Positions 12,460-27,400 of a stretch of 64,000 bases of DNA are shown in pieces. Each line of letters starts with the position of its first letter. Position 1 is the first letter of the stretch. Source of the stretch: Rachycentron canadum. Taxonomy: Eukaryota; Chordata; Actinopteri; Carangiformes; Rachycentridae. The notes under the pieces were generated by a model. It did no database searches. It was not told the DNA's origin and saw nothing but the letters and a program-made list of their open reading frames with translations. The stretch is taken from contig CM076662.1 of NCBI GenBank assembly GCA_038496675.1, positions 20,152,275-20,216,274 on the forward strand. Direction: 5' to 3'. Made by a program: the position numbers and the translations under genes.

Positions 12460-13304
12460 TTTTAACTTTGTCCTGTATTAAAACTAAACAATGCTCTCTC
12501 TACATCCCCCTTGAAAACATCACGCATCCTCATGGCCTCCACTTCCCCTGCAACACTAATGAAATTCATCTCAACATCACCACCAAATCCAATCAATCCA
12601 CCTTAACCAGCTGCATCACCAAAATTACATCATGGATGCACGCTAACGTTCTAAAAAACCCAACTGTGATAAATGGGATATAATCATCGTTGGTTCTAAA
12701 TCCTTCACTTAAGCCACAAAAAGCCTCTGTCTCCCTGCAAACTCAGAGTAACTCTCAACAACCTCATGTCTGAACGCCACGCATATCTCATCCCCAAAAC
12801 AGCTCTTTTCTACCTAAAAAAAAAACGCTCGCCTACGCCCCTCCCTCTCCTCATCTATGCTTTCATCACATCTATACGACAACTGCAATAGTATTCTTTA
12901 TGGTATATCATCAAAAGTCCTCAATAAACTCTAGTACCTTCTCCAACTTCCTGTCCCACCGGATTCCTGTCCAATTCATACTCATCATTCTCCATAAAAA
13001 CAGGCCACTTCCTGCCTCGCCAACCTGCTCCTCTGGCGCACTCTTTTCAGCAGCGCTCTGTTCATCTGACGCCAACCTGTGATCCCTTCCATCCAGAAAT
13101 AGAAAAGGAAAACACGGGACGTGGAGGTGACAGGACTTGGAACTCTCCTCCAAGATATATTTATGAAAACACCACCCTGACCATGGTCAACAAAGTACTT
13201 TTTAGAACATTTTTGATGTTGCTTTGTATTCAGGATTTTTTTTCTCTGTCAAGAAAAGCGCTCTTTAAATTAAATATTTTAGTATAGTTATCATCATCAT
13301 CAGT
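12460..13304 (+). mobile_element. degraded L2/Rex1-like LINE, 3' end
   Basis: Broken frames give a reverse-transcriptase C-terminal pattern across shifts: NCDKWDIIIVGSKS, then a NATHISSPK-like stretch, then CNSILYGISSKVLNKL and PVPPDSCPI, followed by a GLGTLLQ piece. These correspond to the thumb and post-RT region of fish L2/Rex1-type non-LTR elements. The end carries the typical 3' tail AAAGCGCTCTTTAAATTAAA with a short TCA microsatellite at 13289-13304. Multiple stops and frameshifts show it is long dead. The 5' part is absent, as usual for LINE truncation. Confidence 0.8.
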
Positions 13305-14463
13305 GTGTAAACGTTCATCCTGTTTATATTTCTTCAAAATTAATATGGTCATTTGCCATTGATATTTAATTTTAATGGGAAGCCAAAGATCTCCTGTTTA
13401 CATGCTACAGACTATAATTATCAAGAAGGTCCAGTGTATGTCTCCTATGTGTGACTATCTTACCAATTAACAACATTATCACAAGATATAAACAGATTAG
13501 CCATAAAATATGAAAAAAAAAATGACCATCACAAGTTCCAAGCCAAAGGTAATGTTCAAATTTATGTTTTCTTTTCTGACTAACAATCCAAACCCCAAAT
13601 GAAGATAGTTAGACATGGCTGAAAGCTCTGGAAAATGCCATTGTGAACATTGGATTAAAAATATTTTGCTAATGATTTGAGGAAACCTCAACCTTTACAT
13701 GATACCCGGTATGAAAGAGCTTCTGAAACCTAGTGCATGGAGGTTTGAGGTAGTAATTAAAGTTGTCAGTTGGTGGTTTGGCATGAGAAGGGGATTAGGA
13801 TTCCTGGTGCTGGATCTCAAACTGAGCTAACAATATGGTCCAACCACGAAGCCTGGGGCTACTGGGACCTGGGCCAGTGGCTGATTGATCCATCAGTATG
13901 ACGGCTTTAGTCAGCAGTGATTGGTCTCTAGAGCCACTCCTGTTTGTTGACAGGACGACGATGTGTGGAGTTTTCCACGCTCTGAAACGCTGCTCTGCTT
14001 TATTTACATGCAGCCACAGAACAAGTCAACAAGGACCCGCTACTTACATTAACGTTCCTGAGGCCAATCATTAAGTTCAACTATCACTGCATGAAAAGTG
14101 CTGAAACTGTGATATACAGTAAATCTTACTACAACAAGGCCTATAACTGCTCTAGAGATAAAGATTGTTTTAGGAAACAATACAAAAAACTGCCTGAAAC
14201 GATCTTAAAACAAATTTCTGATTTTTAAGACCACAAGGCTAAAATTGTCAATATGTAATATCTTCCTGAAAGTTGAACAAATTCCACGCATACATATTTT
14301 TTTTAAAGTTTAGTTTGTTTCAGGCAGAAAACAAACCTGATAATTCAGGAAGTTTCTATAATATTGTGCAAAGAAATGTTATGTCATTAGCATAAGGTTG
14401 TAATTTTAAAAACAAAATTAAACCAATTATGAAGTACAAGTTCATTACCGGACATGGTTGGAC

Positions 14464-14494
14464 CACAGCTGGAGCTTGGTTTATTCCAGCTGTG
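14464..14494. repeat. perfect 10 bp hairpin
   Basis: CACAGCTGGA (14464-14473) and TCCAGCTGTG (14485-14494) are exact inverses around an 11 nt loop. No T tract follows, so nothing points to a terminator-like role. Confidence 0.8.
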
Positions 14495-15787
14495 CCAAGA
14501 CACAAAATATCAAAGTTCAAGTACAAGAGATCAGAAAAGGATTAAAGCCCAGCAGATTTCATGATTGCAATACAATGATATGAAAAGCCGCTGCTGTACA
14601 TTGAGTGAGGATTGCTGCGCTGCTGGGAATTCACATATACCTACAGTCATCATATCAAAACAACCCAGATGAATGGACCAGTGTTTCAACACTATTATCA
14701 GTCATAGGAGATTAATATTGCAGTTTATGGCAAATGAAAACAGTAATCATAAAGTATGTATGGACTGATGGATGGAAAATATGAATCATGCACAAAATCT
14801 ATCAAAACTAAAAACTAACATCTAACATATGAAATATAACTCTCTGTAACCTTTTAGTGCAACACTAATGATAACATAACATAACATGACTATTTTCTGG
14901 GAAAATTGTTATTTTATTTTTGAAATCTTACAACTTTTTTCTAAAAATACTACAACTTTTACTTTTTAAAATCTTTATTCCTAGCACTGGGCCTAATACT
15001 TTAAATGTCATACAGCAATGAATGAATCATTTTGAAATTCATTTACTTTTATAGTTAAAGTTAAAAAATTGACACAATTTGAAAATCAACATCTGTGGCA
15101 AACCCAAACCCTCTGGCAGCCCTCACTGATTAAAGCAAATCCTGACTTATCTCTGACAACTGTATAAGCAAACTCTGGCATAGACACAGTTGTATGGGAA
15201 CAGAGAGATAGAGCAGTCGCAGAGCTGTTTACTGCCTAAACTGGAGGGTCATGTTTCCTGGAGTGCCATGTGATAACATTGTCACCGAGCAGTACGGACA
15301 CTTCCTCCTCAAAAGTCTGCCTTGAAACTCTGGTAATTTTAGCAAAGAAAACACCAAAAGATGTGCATGCTGATGAATAGCTTTTCAAGGCTGCATGTCA
15401 ACTACGTCAGACACAATAGTCCATATAAAACTGAAGGTAAAAGCCCAGAAAACAACTAGACAGCCTCATCAGGGCAATGAATACTACATTTCCTTCATTT
15501 AAGAGCCTTTAGAGGCACGTGAGTCACTGAAATCACACAGGCAGGAAAGGAGGGAAACAACTAGCATGCAAACTAGACTGTAGGTGATACAACACATTCG
15601 TTACTGTTGAGTCACTACAGAAGAGGACAAAAGATGACAGAGATTTTTAATCAGACAACTGCTGCACTTAATGAACTTAGATTATGAATAATTAAATATC
15701 AGTTATTGTCAGTTCAACTGCAGCTAAAGCTGTAGCTGTTGCCACTAGCAAAAGAGTAATGAACTAAAACCAACTGTTGGTGACAGG

Positions 15788-15812
15788 AAATTAAAATTAA
15801 AATTAAAATTAA
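15788..15812 (+). repeat. (AAATT)n short tandem repeat
   Basis: About five units of AAATT. No other significance seen. Confidence 0.85.
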
Positions 15813-18800
15813 ACCTGTATTTACTGCTGCATTCACAGCTCACATACACACAAGAAAATGTCAATATAACAAAATATAACATGCTCTGATATCCATAAAT
15901 GTATTATGTATAACTGCTACATTTACCACAGCAATTAAAGCTCAGTTTGTAACACTGACTCAGAGTTCTGTTCTTCTCTTTTCCCCTCTGTCCTTCAGTA
16001 CCCTCAGGTCCGCATACTAACAGGGTCCCTCACCAAACACACACACACACACAAAAAAAAAAAAAAAGCCAGTGAATACATTTTCACCAGTGAGGCGCCG
16101 CTCCATCTGCACAGCCACAGCAGCCTCATTTTCCCGGGTACATCACACAGCCGGCTGATTGTGAAAGATGATGCACTCGCACCCCGCTAACAGGTTCACA
16201 CAAGCCCACATGCTTAAGCCACCCTGGGCTAATTCAATTCCACTGCCATTCCAGAGGTAATAGAGTGTGCCAGGGCCTCCTTGCAGTTAGTGCATGGAGA
16301 AAGGGGGTCGACAGGGTGGGGCGTCTGGTTGTGGTTGGTCTGCCACCCCAGTGCTTCAGAGGTCAACAGGGGACATTTTGTTAATTTTTACTTTCAACTT
16401 TCATGGGGAGTCATGTACCTGAGAGTGAATAAATAAACGTATAAAAAAATAAATGAACTGATGAAGCATTTTTGCTCTTAATGGGTCAATTCAGCCATAT
16501 TACAAAAAAACAACTTGCCTCTGGTGGTAACCAGCCATGCAGGGCCTTACACACCCCCATTTTGATATATATGTCCACCTTTAATACAAATGAAATGAAA
16601 AAAAAAATCTGTAAATCCAACTGTGCAACAAAATGCCCCCACCACTCTAGATGATGAAAAAGTCAAACCTATAATGTATTTCTTTAACTGGCTGCTCTAT
16701 TTTCACTATACGTTCTCCAAATTCAGACATATTTGGTATCACTGTGTAACTCTGTGGTTTCCACTAGAATTTATTCATTGGGTTTGTACAGTGTATACCC
16801 CAGAGTGTCACAAGATACAGTTGGCTTTCCCGATGTATCAATTGTTTTTTGCTGTGGTTTGCCAACAACTTGTGTTGCAACTCCAGTGTGTGTGTTTGTC
16901 AATGTGATGGTGTGACTTCAAAACTGGAGCTACACATGACTCAGTTGTAATTGACTTTGTTTTAGTCTGAAATCTATGAATTATCTGTTTTAATCTGAAA
17001 TGTCACAGTCATGCACTCAATAACTCTTTCCCTCCAGCCACCAGGGAGATGTAACATGTACAAAGTCAGCCTTGTAATACACAAGTCAGAGAAGAAGGTT
17101 TAGTCATGTGCTGGTTCGCTGTGCCCTCAGTTATTCTGCTCACTCATGATCAGACAGTGGACACAGGGTCCCTCCTGCAGCTCTTTTGTATTCATACATA
17201 TGTAAGGAAAGCAATTTGTTTACATGTTGGTCACACAATAACCAGCTGGATAAACATTTCATTCCAAATTTTAAATTGAATTTATCTTCAAAACATTCCT
17301 TGTAAAGCCTCTTTTAAATGAAATTCTCCAATTTCCCTCCAAAAAGATGTACAGTTTGTTGTCGCACACCACTTCAGTGGAGAGGAACAAGCAGAAATTG
17401 CAGAAATGCAATCTACTGAGAAGGACTGAAATGGGCAATGAGTGGACGTCAAGCCTGCGTGTTGTCTCTGTTCCTCTCATATGTGCTCAGGTGGCGCTAA
17501 AGCGCATTTCTACCAAGAGCTTCTGCCTACAAACACAACATTCATCTACAGACACAATGGAGCCTTTCCAACCTGCCATGAAATTGCTTTTCACGATAAA
17601 ACCAGCAGTGATATGAAAGAAAGTACACAATCTCAAGTGTGATCTAAAATAGATCTGAAATACACTTTGATGGCCTGAGACACATACAGAAGACATATTA
17701 TTACAGTGTGATGCAGCACTTATACCTGTTGTATTTTGTGGCACATACGACACGCATTGGAAACAACCTGAAACCTTGTCTTTGATACAATAATCAAGGG
17801 TTTATATGGTGGACTGACCTACAAACTATAAACTCCACTTTATAAATAAATAAATAAACAACAAACAGGATTTCATAAATATATATTCTTCTCTTCACCT
17901 GAGTGATAAACATTGAAAAAAAAAATCCCTATTTTCCAATTCAACAGGACTCCTTAGTACCTGATGAGCAGTTTTCTCATATTTGTCTGATAATCTAAGC
18001 TTGACAGAAGAGCTGCTAACTGGCTGTGAGAGCCCCAGTAATGAGACCAGAACAAGCTTATGGCATTTAGGCATTCACTGCATCACATAAACCTTTATTA
18101 ATGTGGGGTTTCCAGGAGTTTGAGGCAGCAGTCGTCCAGAGAGGAGGGCCAAATTATTAAATTCATTAACTCTATTGAATCAGCCAGGGAGTAAACATCT
18201 GTCATAAAAGCCTAAAAGGTTATCTAATTTTAGCAGCATAAAAGCTTTAGTGAATAACAAATGAGGAATTTTCAGGAGGTTTATCATTATAATAAAACTC
18301 TTGTTTACTACTAATTTACATTTGCGATGGCTTATTGCAACCTCACGCCGATTGGAAGACTTTTGGAAATTCTTGGCTCTAACCAAGATATTGCTCAAAT
18401 AATATTCCTGTAAAAATGCAACTTACTTTTTTTCACATTAAATTGAGGTATATCACCACCTCTGGACAGTCAGGCTAGACATTTTACCCTGTTTCCAGCT
18501 TTAACCTTAAGCTAACTGGCTGCTTTTTGAGCTATTTATTGAGAGGCATGACAGTGATTTTGATTTCCTCATATAACTCATGGCAATGAAGCAAATAAGT
18601 GTATTTCCTAAAATGTCAAACTATTGACATGGAATGCATTACATGAAAAACCTTTGTGGTTTGCATGCTCAGACACTTGCCTAAAACTCCTCCATAGGAC
18701 ATGTTTGTAGAGATGCCACACTCCCTGTAATGTAAACAAAAAAAACTTTGCATTTTCGTGCAGATGACCCTCACTGCAGACAGCACGCTATACAAGTACA

Positions 18801-20065
18801 TTTCACTGTAAATTACATCTGTAACATTAAAAATCTATGTGATTACTACTCGTTTCTATTCTAAACCCTTGAAAATAAATAAACTGATATCTCTTACAAG
18901 CAGCCATATGAACGTTACTGTACAGAAATAGGCCGGTTTAGACACACTGTAAAGAAAAGAGTGACGGGTCTATCGTTTACAACCAGATTAGTCATTAGGA
19001 TTAGTCACGATGAGGAAGAGGCTCCACGCAGCCTGAAGCCATCCATTAACTCCATGTCACCCAGTTTGGTTCATTTCATTGCTGGTTTGAGGGGAAAAAA
19101 AACAAGATTTATGTCAAACAGTTACAGGGAGCCACGCTTTATGCTCACAAATATTTCTACTGAAAACAAACATTCCTAGCCTCAGACTACATTTAAAAGC
19201 TTATGTCTGGCTGTCAGAAGACGCCTGTTCTTTTATATCAGACAATGGAAATCACATTATAACAAATCATTGCATCATGTAAGCCAAGACAGGCGTACTC
19301 CTACTGCAGACTGTGCTTGTTAAAATAGAAAAAATAAAAAAAAATGTGATTTTCTATTGCTGTGTAAATTAAGTCTCAGTGCTCTCTGACCTTGAAACAA
19401 CAGCTGCTCATTTTGCTCACTGCTTTTAAGTTATGACACATTTGCATAAACTGCTGAGGCGCACAGAGCTGCTGGATGGCAAACGTCAACGCCAAGTATG
19501 AAGCAACCCATTGAAAGAAGAATAATGGAACAACAGTGCTGATCTAGATTGTAATGGCGCACACGCACACACACATATACACACAAAGAGACTGTAAAAA
19601 CATCAAATGTCATGTGTCTGCGGTCCTATTGATCGCACAGCAGGGTATCATGGGTAAAAAAAAAGCTCTGCAACAACCCACAGAGGTTAATGTACATGCA
19701 TTCCAAGCTGCTGGATGTGAGTCAATACATGGCTGTCTATTGACTGCACTGCACAACAGCATGTAAAATCATGTGTCAAGCACAGATCTTATGTTTGTTT
19801 TAATACACTGGGAGTGCTGGGTGGGTGGACATATGGATGATTTTATCAGCTATGTTGCACTGTGCTCCATGACCAACAACGACTCATTTTCCTGTATGTA
19901 TGACGTAGTGTGTATGTGGAGAAAGCAAAGGTGAACCTCAAAGCAACATGGGCTGCCGTTGGTTTTGGGGTGACTGTCAATCACAAAGCTGTGCAAACTT
20001 TCAACTTTCATGCACTTTAAGTAACGTATCAAATGACAAAATGAAAACTACTACTCACTCTGAAT

Positions 20066-20292
20066 GTAGATCTCTGCCAAGGCCATTTTAAATTACATTA
20101 GACTTCAGAGATAGAATTTCAAGTTCACAGTAAATGAATCAGATCTGCCCCAAAATGTGAAGCTTCTTCCCTTACTGATGCCCCATCTATCCACCAAGTT
20201 CTGTGCAAATTGGCTTACTACTTATAGCTTATTTAATCATGCTGACAAAGCTACAAACACAGTTGAAAACAGAGCCTCCTTAACAGAGGTAC
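20066..20292 (-). repeat. interspersed repeat with palindromic ends, copy B
   Basis: The same family as the copy at 11695, in opposite orientation and shorter. On the plus strand it begins GATCTCTGCCAAGGCC and ends AGCCTCCTTAACAGAGGT. The part CCACCAAGTTCTGTGCAAAT to AATCATGCTGACAAAGCTAC corresponds to the ACTTGGT and GTTTGTCNGCAGGATTA region of the family in reverse. Strongly diverged. Confidence 0.6.
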
Positions 20293-21235
20293 CAATGTGG
20301 TCATGTGAAAGGTTGCTCTTCGTGATGAACTTAGTTTCAGCTCTGTTCAGTTTTCTGCAGTGTGAAAAAGCTCTGCAAAACCACTGTACACTACCTGCCC
20401 AACACCAAATGGCAGACGAACACCGATAGCAACAGAGTGGAGCATTTCGTGGCTCAAGAACCAGATATTTCTTTGAGGACTTGGTAGAGACCAAATGCAG
20501 AGCGAAAAGCAGGTTACTGAAAATCTGTAGTTACTTGTATCTTCTGTCAAAAGGCAGCATCACAAGAATATTGTCAGCTTTAAAAACAAAAATACACAAA
20601 ACAATGCTCTTTGCACTAAGCTATCTGCCAGTCAGTGATCTGAAACATGGTTGGCCTTTGAGTGTCAGTAAAGCTGCTAAGTGGTCTGAGTGTAAGATAA
20701 GCCTGCGGTTTGTGTGACTTTCAAGCATTTTCCTGTGATTGTCTAAGCACTCAGGCACTCTTTGTGTTGTACTGTAAAGGTCATGGTTCTGCTGTGTGCG
20801 GTTTTGGTGTTTATAGTTGTGCTCACGAGTAGTGAGCTCATGAGAGATATTCTTGTTGCTGTCATTTGTACCCAAAAAAATATAGGCTACTCATTCAACA
20901 TGTGAAACTTCACTTCTCATATATTTAAAAAAAAAAAAAACATGAGTTTTTGAGACTTCTTATTGAATTAACTTTAAGCCTTAGAAATACTTCAATCAAT
21001 ACAGAGTAAGGTTTTTATTCTGGGGTGGCTCTGTAGCACCGTTACATTTATGTTGCCAACAATGCTGTGACACATTTTAACTTTATCAAAAAACTGCAGC
21101 TCCTGAGATTTGGATACTGCACTTGGTCATACTGAGATTTCGATTAGATTTTGAGTAACTGTGCAGGCTTGCTTTATAGACAACTGATAATTACAACAAC
21201 GCAGCAGTTGTCCAAAATTAATGTAGCATGCACCA

Positions 21236-21440
21236 ATATCAAGCTACGTGAAGTACAGCACAAACATTCCTATAGATTTAACAGCACAGCAGGAAACAGG
21301 AAGGGAACGGCAGTCTCCCATGTTAAAATCTAATGTTTGTTGATCACTCGATAATAACTTCACACGACTTCCTCCTTTGCTCCCGTCATAATTGCTAAAG
21401 CCACATCAGGGTTTTGTCAGTGACCTGATTGTTGACAGCC
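21236..21440 (+). repeat. interspersed repeat R1, second copy
   Basis: Contains GGAAACAGGAAGGGAACGGC, TCTCCCATGTTAAAATCTAA and CTCCTTTGCTCCCGTCATAA in the same order and spacing as the copy at 626-960. It is shorter and diverged. Family unknown. Confidence 0.5.
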
Positions 21441-24400
21441 GAGCATTGGTTTATATATTATTTTGAAACTTTAAAAAAAAAAAACAAAAAAAAAACCTTC
21501 CTTAATATCATCAGCTTTACAGGCCAGCCCTGTGGCCTACTTGAAATCACTGCAGTCACAATGCTTTGGTCACTCTAACTAACCAAAAGCCAATTTGGCC
21601 CAAATGTAAAGTATTACAAAGCCTTATTGACTGAAGCCACCAATCGTTCCTTGTTAATAGTTCATTACCCACCCCAGGTCCCTTTTATTGGTTAAAATCA
21701 GCTGCCATACGGCTCCATGCAGCCACCCTCCATCCAGGAAGTTCAGGAGGGAATTGTCTTTGTCACTTGGCTAATGTTTTGGCTCGCAGTGCTGCCATAT
21801 GGAATCTAGTGAGATAAGTCACTGGTTTTGTGTGGGGAGTTAAAAAAAATAAAAATAAAAAAAAAAGCAAACAGCTTGTCTTTTTGAGTCAGCGTTGCTC
21901 TGCGACTTTGGATGGTGGCACGTTCCTCACTAAACAATAGCAAAGCTTGTTTACAGAAGCAGAGGAAGCCTCACTCCAATCCCATGCGTTCTGTCAGAAG
22001 ATCCAGCCACGCCGCAGAGAAATGAAACTTGAGCAGCTCTAAATGTTTCTGATCAAAAAACAGAAGCCGAAATCACAGCACACTGTACTTCAGACAGAGA
22101 GCCTCAGATCCACTGTTGTACGGCATGGTAAACATCTTCCATCCTTGCACACATGCACACTTGTTGCTTAAAATGCACAGGCAGGCTTTGATTTGACTGT
22201 GCTGCTTCCCTTCCTGAACCATCAGATACCTCATTTAAACGCCAGAAAGACTGTATCTGTCTTCTGTCTGCTTCATCCCCTGTGTTGCTTCCGTCTTTTA
22301 TGCTAATGCGTAAGCACACAGTTCTTAAGTCGCAAATTTACCTCTGCTCTCTCTGGGAACAAATACCAGGCAGAACAAAGCACAGCACACTTGTCCTAGA
22401 TGAGATACCTTGATAATATCTGGTGTGTGTGAGGGTTTGTGCGCGTATGTGCATGTGTCTGTGTGTGAGAACAAAGCTTAGGGAATCAGACAAGTGCATG
22501 CATGTTTCTTGTGTCTATTTAAGAAAGTCTCTCTTGATTTGTCTCTGGAGAGTCTCCTATCTGCAATCTATCATCAGACATGTTCATTAGTCTGCGCGCG
22601 TGTTTGTGTGTGTGTGTGCACTGCATGTGATTCACTAGGCATCTCTCGCCTGGGAATCAACATTAAGCAGTGCATCGGCTCACCATATGCTGAGATCAAG
22701 AAGAGGAGCATCAATTAACAGACTTTTGATCCTGAGCTCCTCTCATCTCACAAAGCAGAAACACGGAGTGATAGCAACATTGCCCAAACTGGGATCCAAC
22801 AATACCCAGGAGTCTTTAAAGCTGGGATCAAACTACATATCAACCTGAAAATGGGCTGATCTGGGGCACCAGGGACATCTGCGGTTTCAGGCATGACAAT
22901 TTGTTATTTCATCCCGTAAACTATAGAAGTCACTGTGTCCAAGGCGCCGCTACAGGCCCTGACCAACACATGCTGGTTCAAATTAAAATAATTAATCAAA
23001 TTAACAGATGTATCTAAGTATATATAATGTATAAACAGAAAAGCCAGCAATTAAAAACCATCTTTTGCCAGTGGTGAGCCTAAATACTTGTGAAAAACAT
23101 GTTCCTTACAGTGAGATCTCTATTCGTCTTTTCTCTGTACAAAGAGAAACAAGAAAAAAAATAATAAATCAGGCACATATCGAATATACTTTCACACAGT
23201 TGCCTGAGATAATTTTCTTAATGTTACCAAAAGGTAGGCAATGTGATATGTAAATGATTGTCCATCTGATGAGGATAATATTCTCAGTCAAGACTCTCTG
23301 TTCCCCCTTGATACCTCAGCTTTAGTAGAAATAAAAGACAAAATGAGAATGTCATTAACTCACTGTGTAAATACACAACAAAAGCCACCTGACTATGAGG
23401 GCAATATTACAAAGACATAATTAAACAAATTCTCAGAGTTCGTTAATCAACAAGTCTCTGCATTCATTGGTCTGGAGTAAACACTAGTCTTGTAATAATA
23501 TGTACTGTATGTAATATTGTAGAAATTCTCACTTCAGACCAGAATATTGTAGATAATATGCCTCTAACACATGACAGCCAGTCTATGTGAATAATAGGGG
23601 GATGAAGTGTGATCAACAGTTGCCAAGGTAACACACGTTTGCTCGCATATGTGATCTGCAACTAAATTTAATCAAGGTGGATGAAATCACTAGGCTTTTA
23701 TATTGTAGAGCTCAGTCTGCTACCCTGGAGATGGAGCTACTTCATAGTGTTTTAGCTGCATATTTTTTTTTTTTTTTTTTTTTTTTATTAGTCATTCTTT
23801 TACTGAGCATGGACACACACAAACACACAGGTTTGCATAAATGTCGCACATGTCATACAACCACAATGGAAGAGAAATCCTTTAAACTAGCCTCAATCAA
23901 TAAGCCAAACATTTTAATCTAAATCAATGCTTTTGGTGTGATAGCTAGAGATGCCTTAATTTGTCCATTGATTTAAATAGGTGAAATCCCTTATTTTAGA
24001 AACCTTTCATTAACAAATCAAGTTGATTTTAAGGGGCACTCAACTGTACACGTTTATTTTAATTATCTAACAAATCCATTGTCAGTTTAAGTTTTCATGT
24101 TGAGTTGGATTTATCTGAAGTCACGGAAATATTTGCAAATAAAAGTATTTTAAGATTCTTCACTGTTCAAATGTCAGGTTTTGCCCCAAATTTGATCCTG
24201 ATTAATGGATGGAGTCATGGCCTGTTATACATTAAGGTGGGTTCATGGGAGCTGCTGTCTTCACCAGTTCCTCCCAGTTAGGATCCCTACTCTGTTTTTA
24301 ATCCACGGAGATCTCTTCTTCTCCAAAACAAACCACACAATTAAAACGTGTGAGAACACTGTGTTTCTACGATGCTGTTTGGTGGACACAGGTGAATGTG

Positions 24401-27400
24401 GTGAATTTCTTGGTTTGAAAAATGCTGTAAAAAACGCACTTGCAATTATATTTTGTAAATTTAAACATCATTAAAACATTGTAATTATTAATGGCTAAAT
24501 TAAGAGAACTTTCAGGCAAAATGAGGTCTAAAAAGCATAAAATGGAAAAAAAATTCACAATTTCACCAGCGCAGAAAAACACACACAGAGCATTACAGAT
24601 TCCATCAGACCCCAGACTGTTTTCTGCAGTAAGGAGGCTGAAATGAAAGAAGCAACAAAAATGATGTCACCAGGGGGATCAGAGTCTCATCAAACAGCCA
24701 GAGTCTAAGGCTGAATCCAGATGGCTTTTTGTAAATAGTCACTTTCAACGGTCGACATGCACTGCACCACAGGTAGCAAGAATATCCATTCACCTCTTAC
24801 AGTGGTTGCTCTCGTTTCATTTTATATGGATGAAATAAAACATAAGGGAAGAGCTACCTGCTGTTTCTCACTTTACTCAACACCACTCAGCTCTGCACTT
24901 TGGTTTTGTCCACAGTCAAAATATCTTATATATATGTAATGCAGCAGGCATGTTTGAGAACTAAGAAAGATGACAGGTTGTAAGTGCCTGGATATGCCTC
25001 AGTCTAATCCACGTTGAGGTGAAAAGAAATGACGAGGAGACAACCTGGACTGAGTTTTGCAGCAGCATCTTGGCTCTGCTAACTAAAGGAAAATTTCAGT
25101 GGCACAACTTCCAACGTTCTGTTATTGCCAAACAGATTTTCTGCACTACCAGCAAAGGAGTAGGAGCCAGATTACTATCAAATTAATCTCATACTGACTG
25201 ACCTGACTGTGTAAGGTCTGCATGATACACTGCACAGAAGCAGCCAAAGAACAAAATAAAGGAAATAAAGGAACAAACAAAGCTAGTGGAGACAAATAAT
25301 TTACAACAAACAATGAAAGTAAAACAAACTCTAAGAGCAACTTAATGGACAAATATAGTGTGTGCCTACACTTCATTAAAAGCGAAGAACTAGAAACTTA
25401 GTTCTAATTGTAGAAGGAATCATTTCTTGCAAAGAGTTAGATGATCAACATCATTTTCATACTGTGTCTGAAGCTGCAGTCATTAACTTTGCTTATGAAA
25501 GGAAAGAGTTGGTCTGGCTCCGTCCAAAGGTAACAAATCCTGCAGCCAGCATCTCCAACTGTGTGGTCTGAGAGTACGAAACACATTTTAGAGGCAGCGC
25601 AATTACATTCAGACAATGTGGAGACACCTTAGGTGAATTCACAAGTTTCAATTTGAGTGCAAAATGTGCAGATATGCCAAGCTTCATAAATGAACGGGGG
25701 GGGGGACAGTGAGGTTAGATGCATATAGCAGAGAGAACTGGAGCTTCTGGTGAGTTTTGAGTTCAATCAGTCGAAGCAAACTCCAGTGGACACAGTCAGT
25801 GCATCTGTTCCTAGCTAGCTTACTGCTGTACATTTGCTACAGTGACTCTTTGGGCAACGGACACAAACAAATTTGCACAAAACGTGAACATTTGCCTTGT
25901 TTTGGCTCACCACACATTACATCATTTAAAATTTAACTCCATGTGCATAAGCTACAAGTATTTCTCTGTAATGATTTCATGGAGGAGGCCAATGGAAGTC
26001 TTTCTGCTTAACTAACTGGCTGCTAGTTGTAGCTTCAAGGACATGAAACTCAAACTCAAAGGTCAAACTCTTTCTTTAAATATAACACAATCTTTTGAAT
26101 TTCTATTCAAGGACCAAGGATAAACTTAAAAGGAAGGCAGGAGGAGGAGGAGACCATGAAACTGTTCTTATTAACTTTTCACTCTGCTGAAGTCAGTTTT
26201 TCCTTAAATGTCAGTAGTGAGTCCAAAATTCTTGCTGTTTATCCCCCGATTTAGGGATTTGGCATGATAAGACAGGTGTGTTTTTATATAAAAATCACGG
26301 TTTCATGATTTAATGGCATCCATTAAAATCCAATGAGAAGCTTTGTAGGAGCTCATCTAGCCTTCTGTAAAATGAGTTTGGTTGAAGCCCTGGAACAAAA
26401 CTAACCTCTGCCAAGTAAATTAAAATGTAGGTAGAGGAGTGGAATAAAAATGAGTTTATTGGATGCCAGTAGAGGGAAAAGGGGAACTTTTTTGGCACTT
26501 CAGAGTTCAGTTCACAACTAATGGCTTCAGGATGTTACACAAATACTTCTCTGTCCTTACTTCCCTGCAATAATGAATATGAAGATATGTTTGGCCTCTC
26601 TCTTCTCCAACCCTCCATACAGATCTACACTGATCTCCTGCAGCGCAGACTGCAGCATTTAGAGTCATTGTCTCTGCTATTGTGGTCGTTTGCTCTATAG
26701 AGTTCCTTGTAAAGTAGTGCCATTTAGTCTTCCAATTTACTGTTCAGAGAAAAGGTTTGCTTAATCTAGTGCAATCATCTTGCTCATCATGGGATCTGGG
26801 TGTTGATGTTAGTGCGATCTTGGTATACACAGTAGATATGTGCTATATGGCCTGACTGATTGAGAGGCAGCCATAAAAAACATGACACACAAGAAAAGGA
26901 GGGAATTATAATCTTAAAGAATTGGGTGAATCATAAACATCAGATATTTGCCTTCTTCCCTGATTATGCTATTTTGCACAACACTTTACCCATAACCACC
27001 CATTCCTTGTTACCAGGGTTTTTAGCCGTCATTCTGGTCTAAAGGAATGAAACATACATTTCGTACTGAGGACATGTGACAGAAATATTCCACTGTATAG
27101 GCATTAAAATCATTTTGTCTGTAGGTGTAGACTCACTGCTACCCTGCAGTATTGTCCTGTATTTGACGGACTGTGTATAAAAAGTGCCAGTCATACACAT
27201 GTCAGTGCTGAGAGAGATATTCGATGTCAACATGAGTGTGATCATCACATATTGCTTAACACCACAAATACTCAAGGCTGAACAGAGGATGAATTGGCAT
27301 ACTATGACTCAAAGTTAGGCTGGATGATAGCACCCTTTGCGCCCTTCTGTTCTGGAGAAGAGCTGAGAAAATTAGCAGGAATGACACCAAATCCAAGAGC

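Larger units (their letters stand above)
13305..20065. other. non-coding intergenic stretch
   Basis: Simple repeats and a small hairpin only. A CA tract followed by A14 lies near 16035-16067. Short frames at 16472-16915 and 17271-17753 overlap on several strands without recognisable products. No gene seen. Confidence 0.6.
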
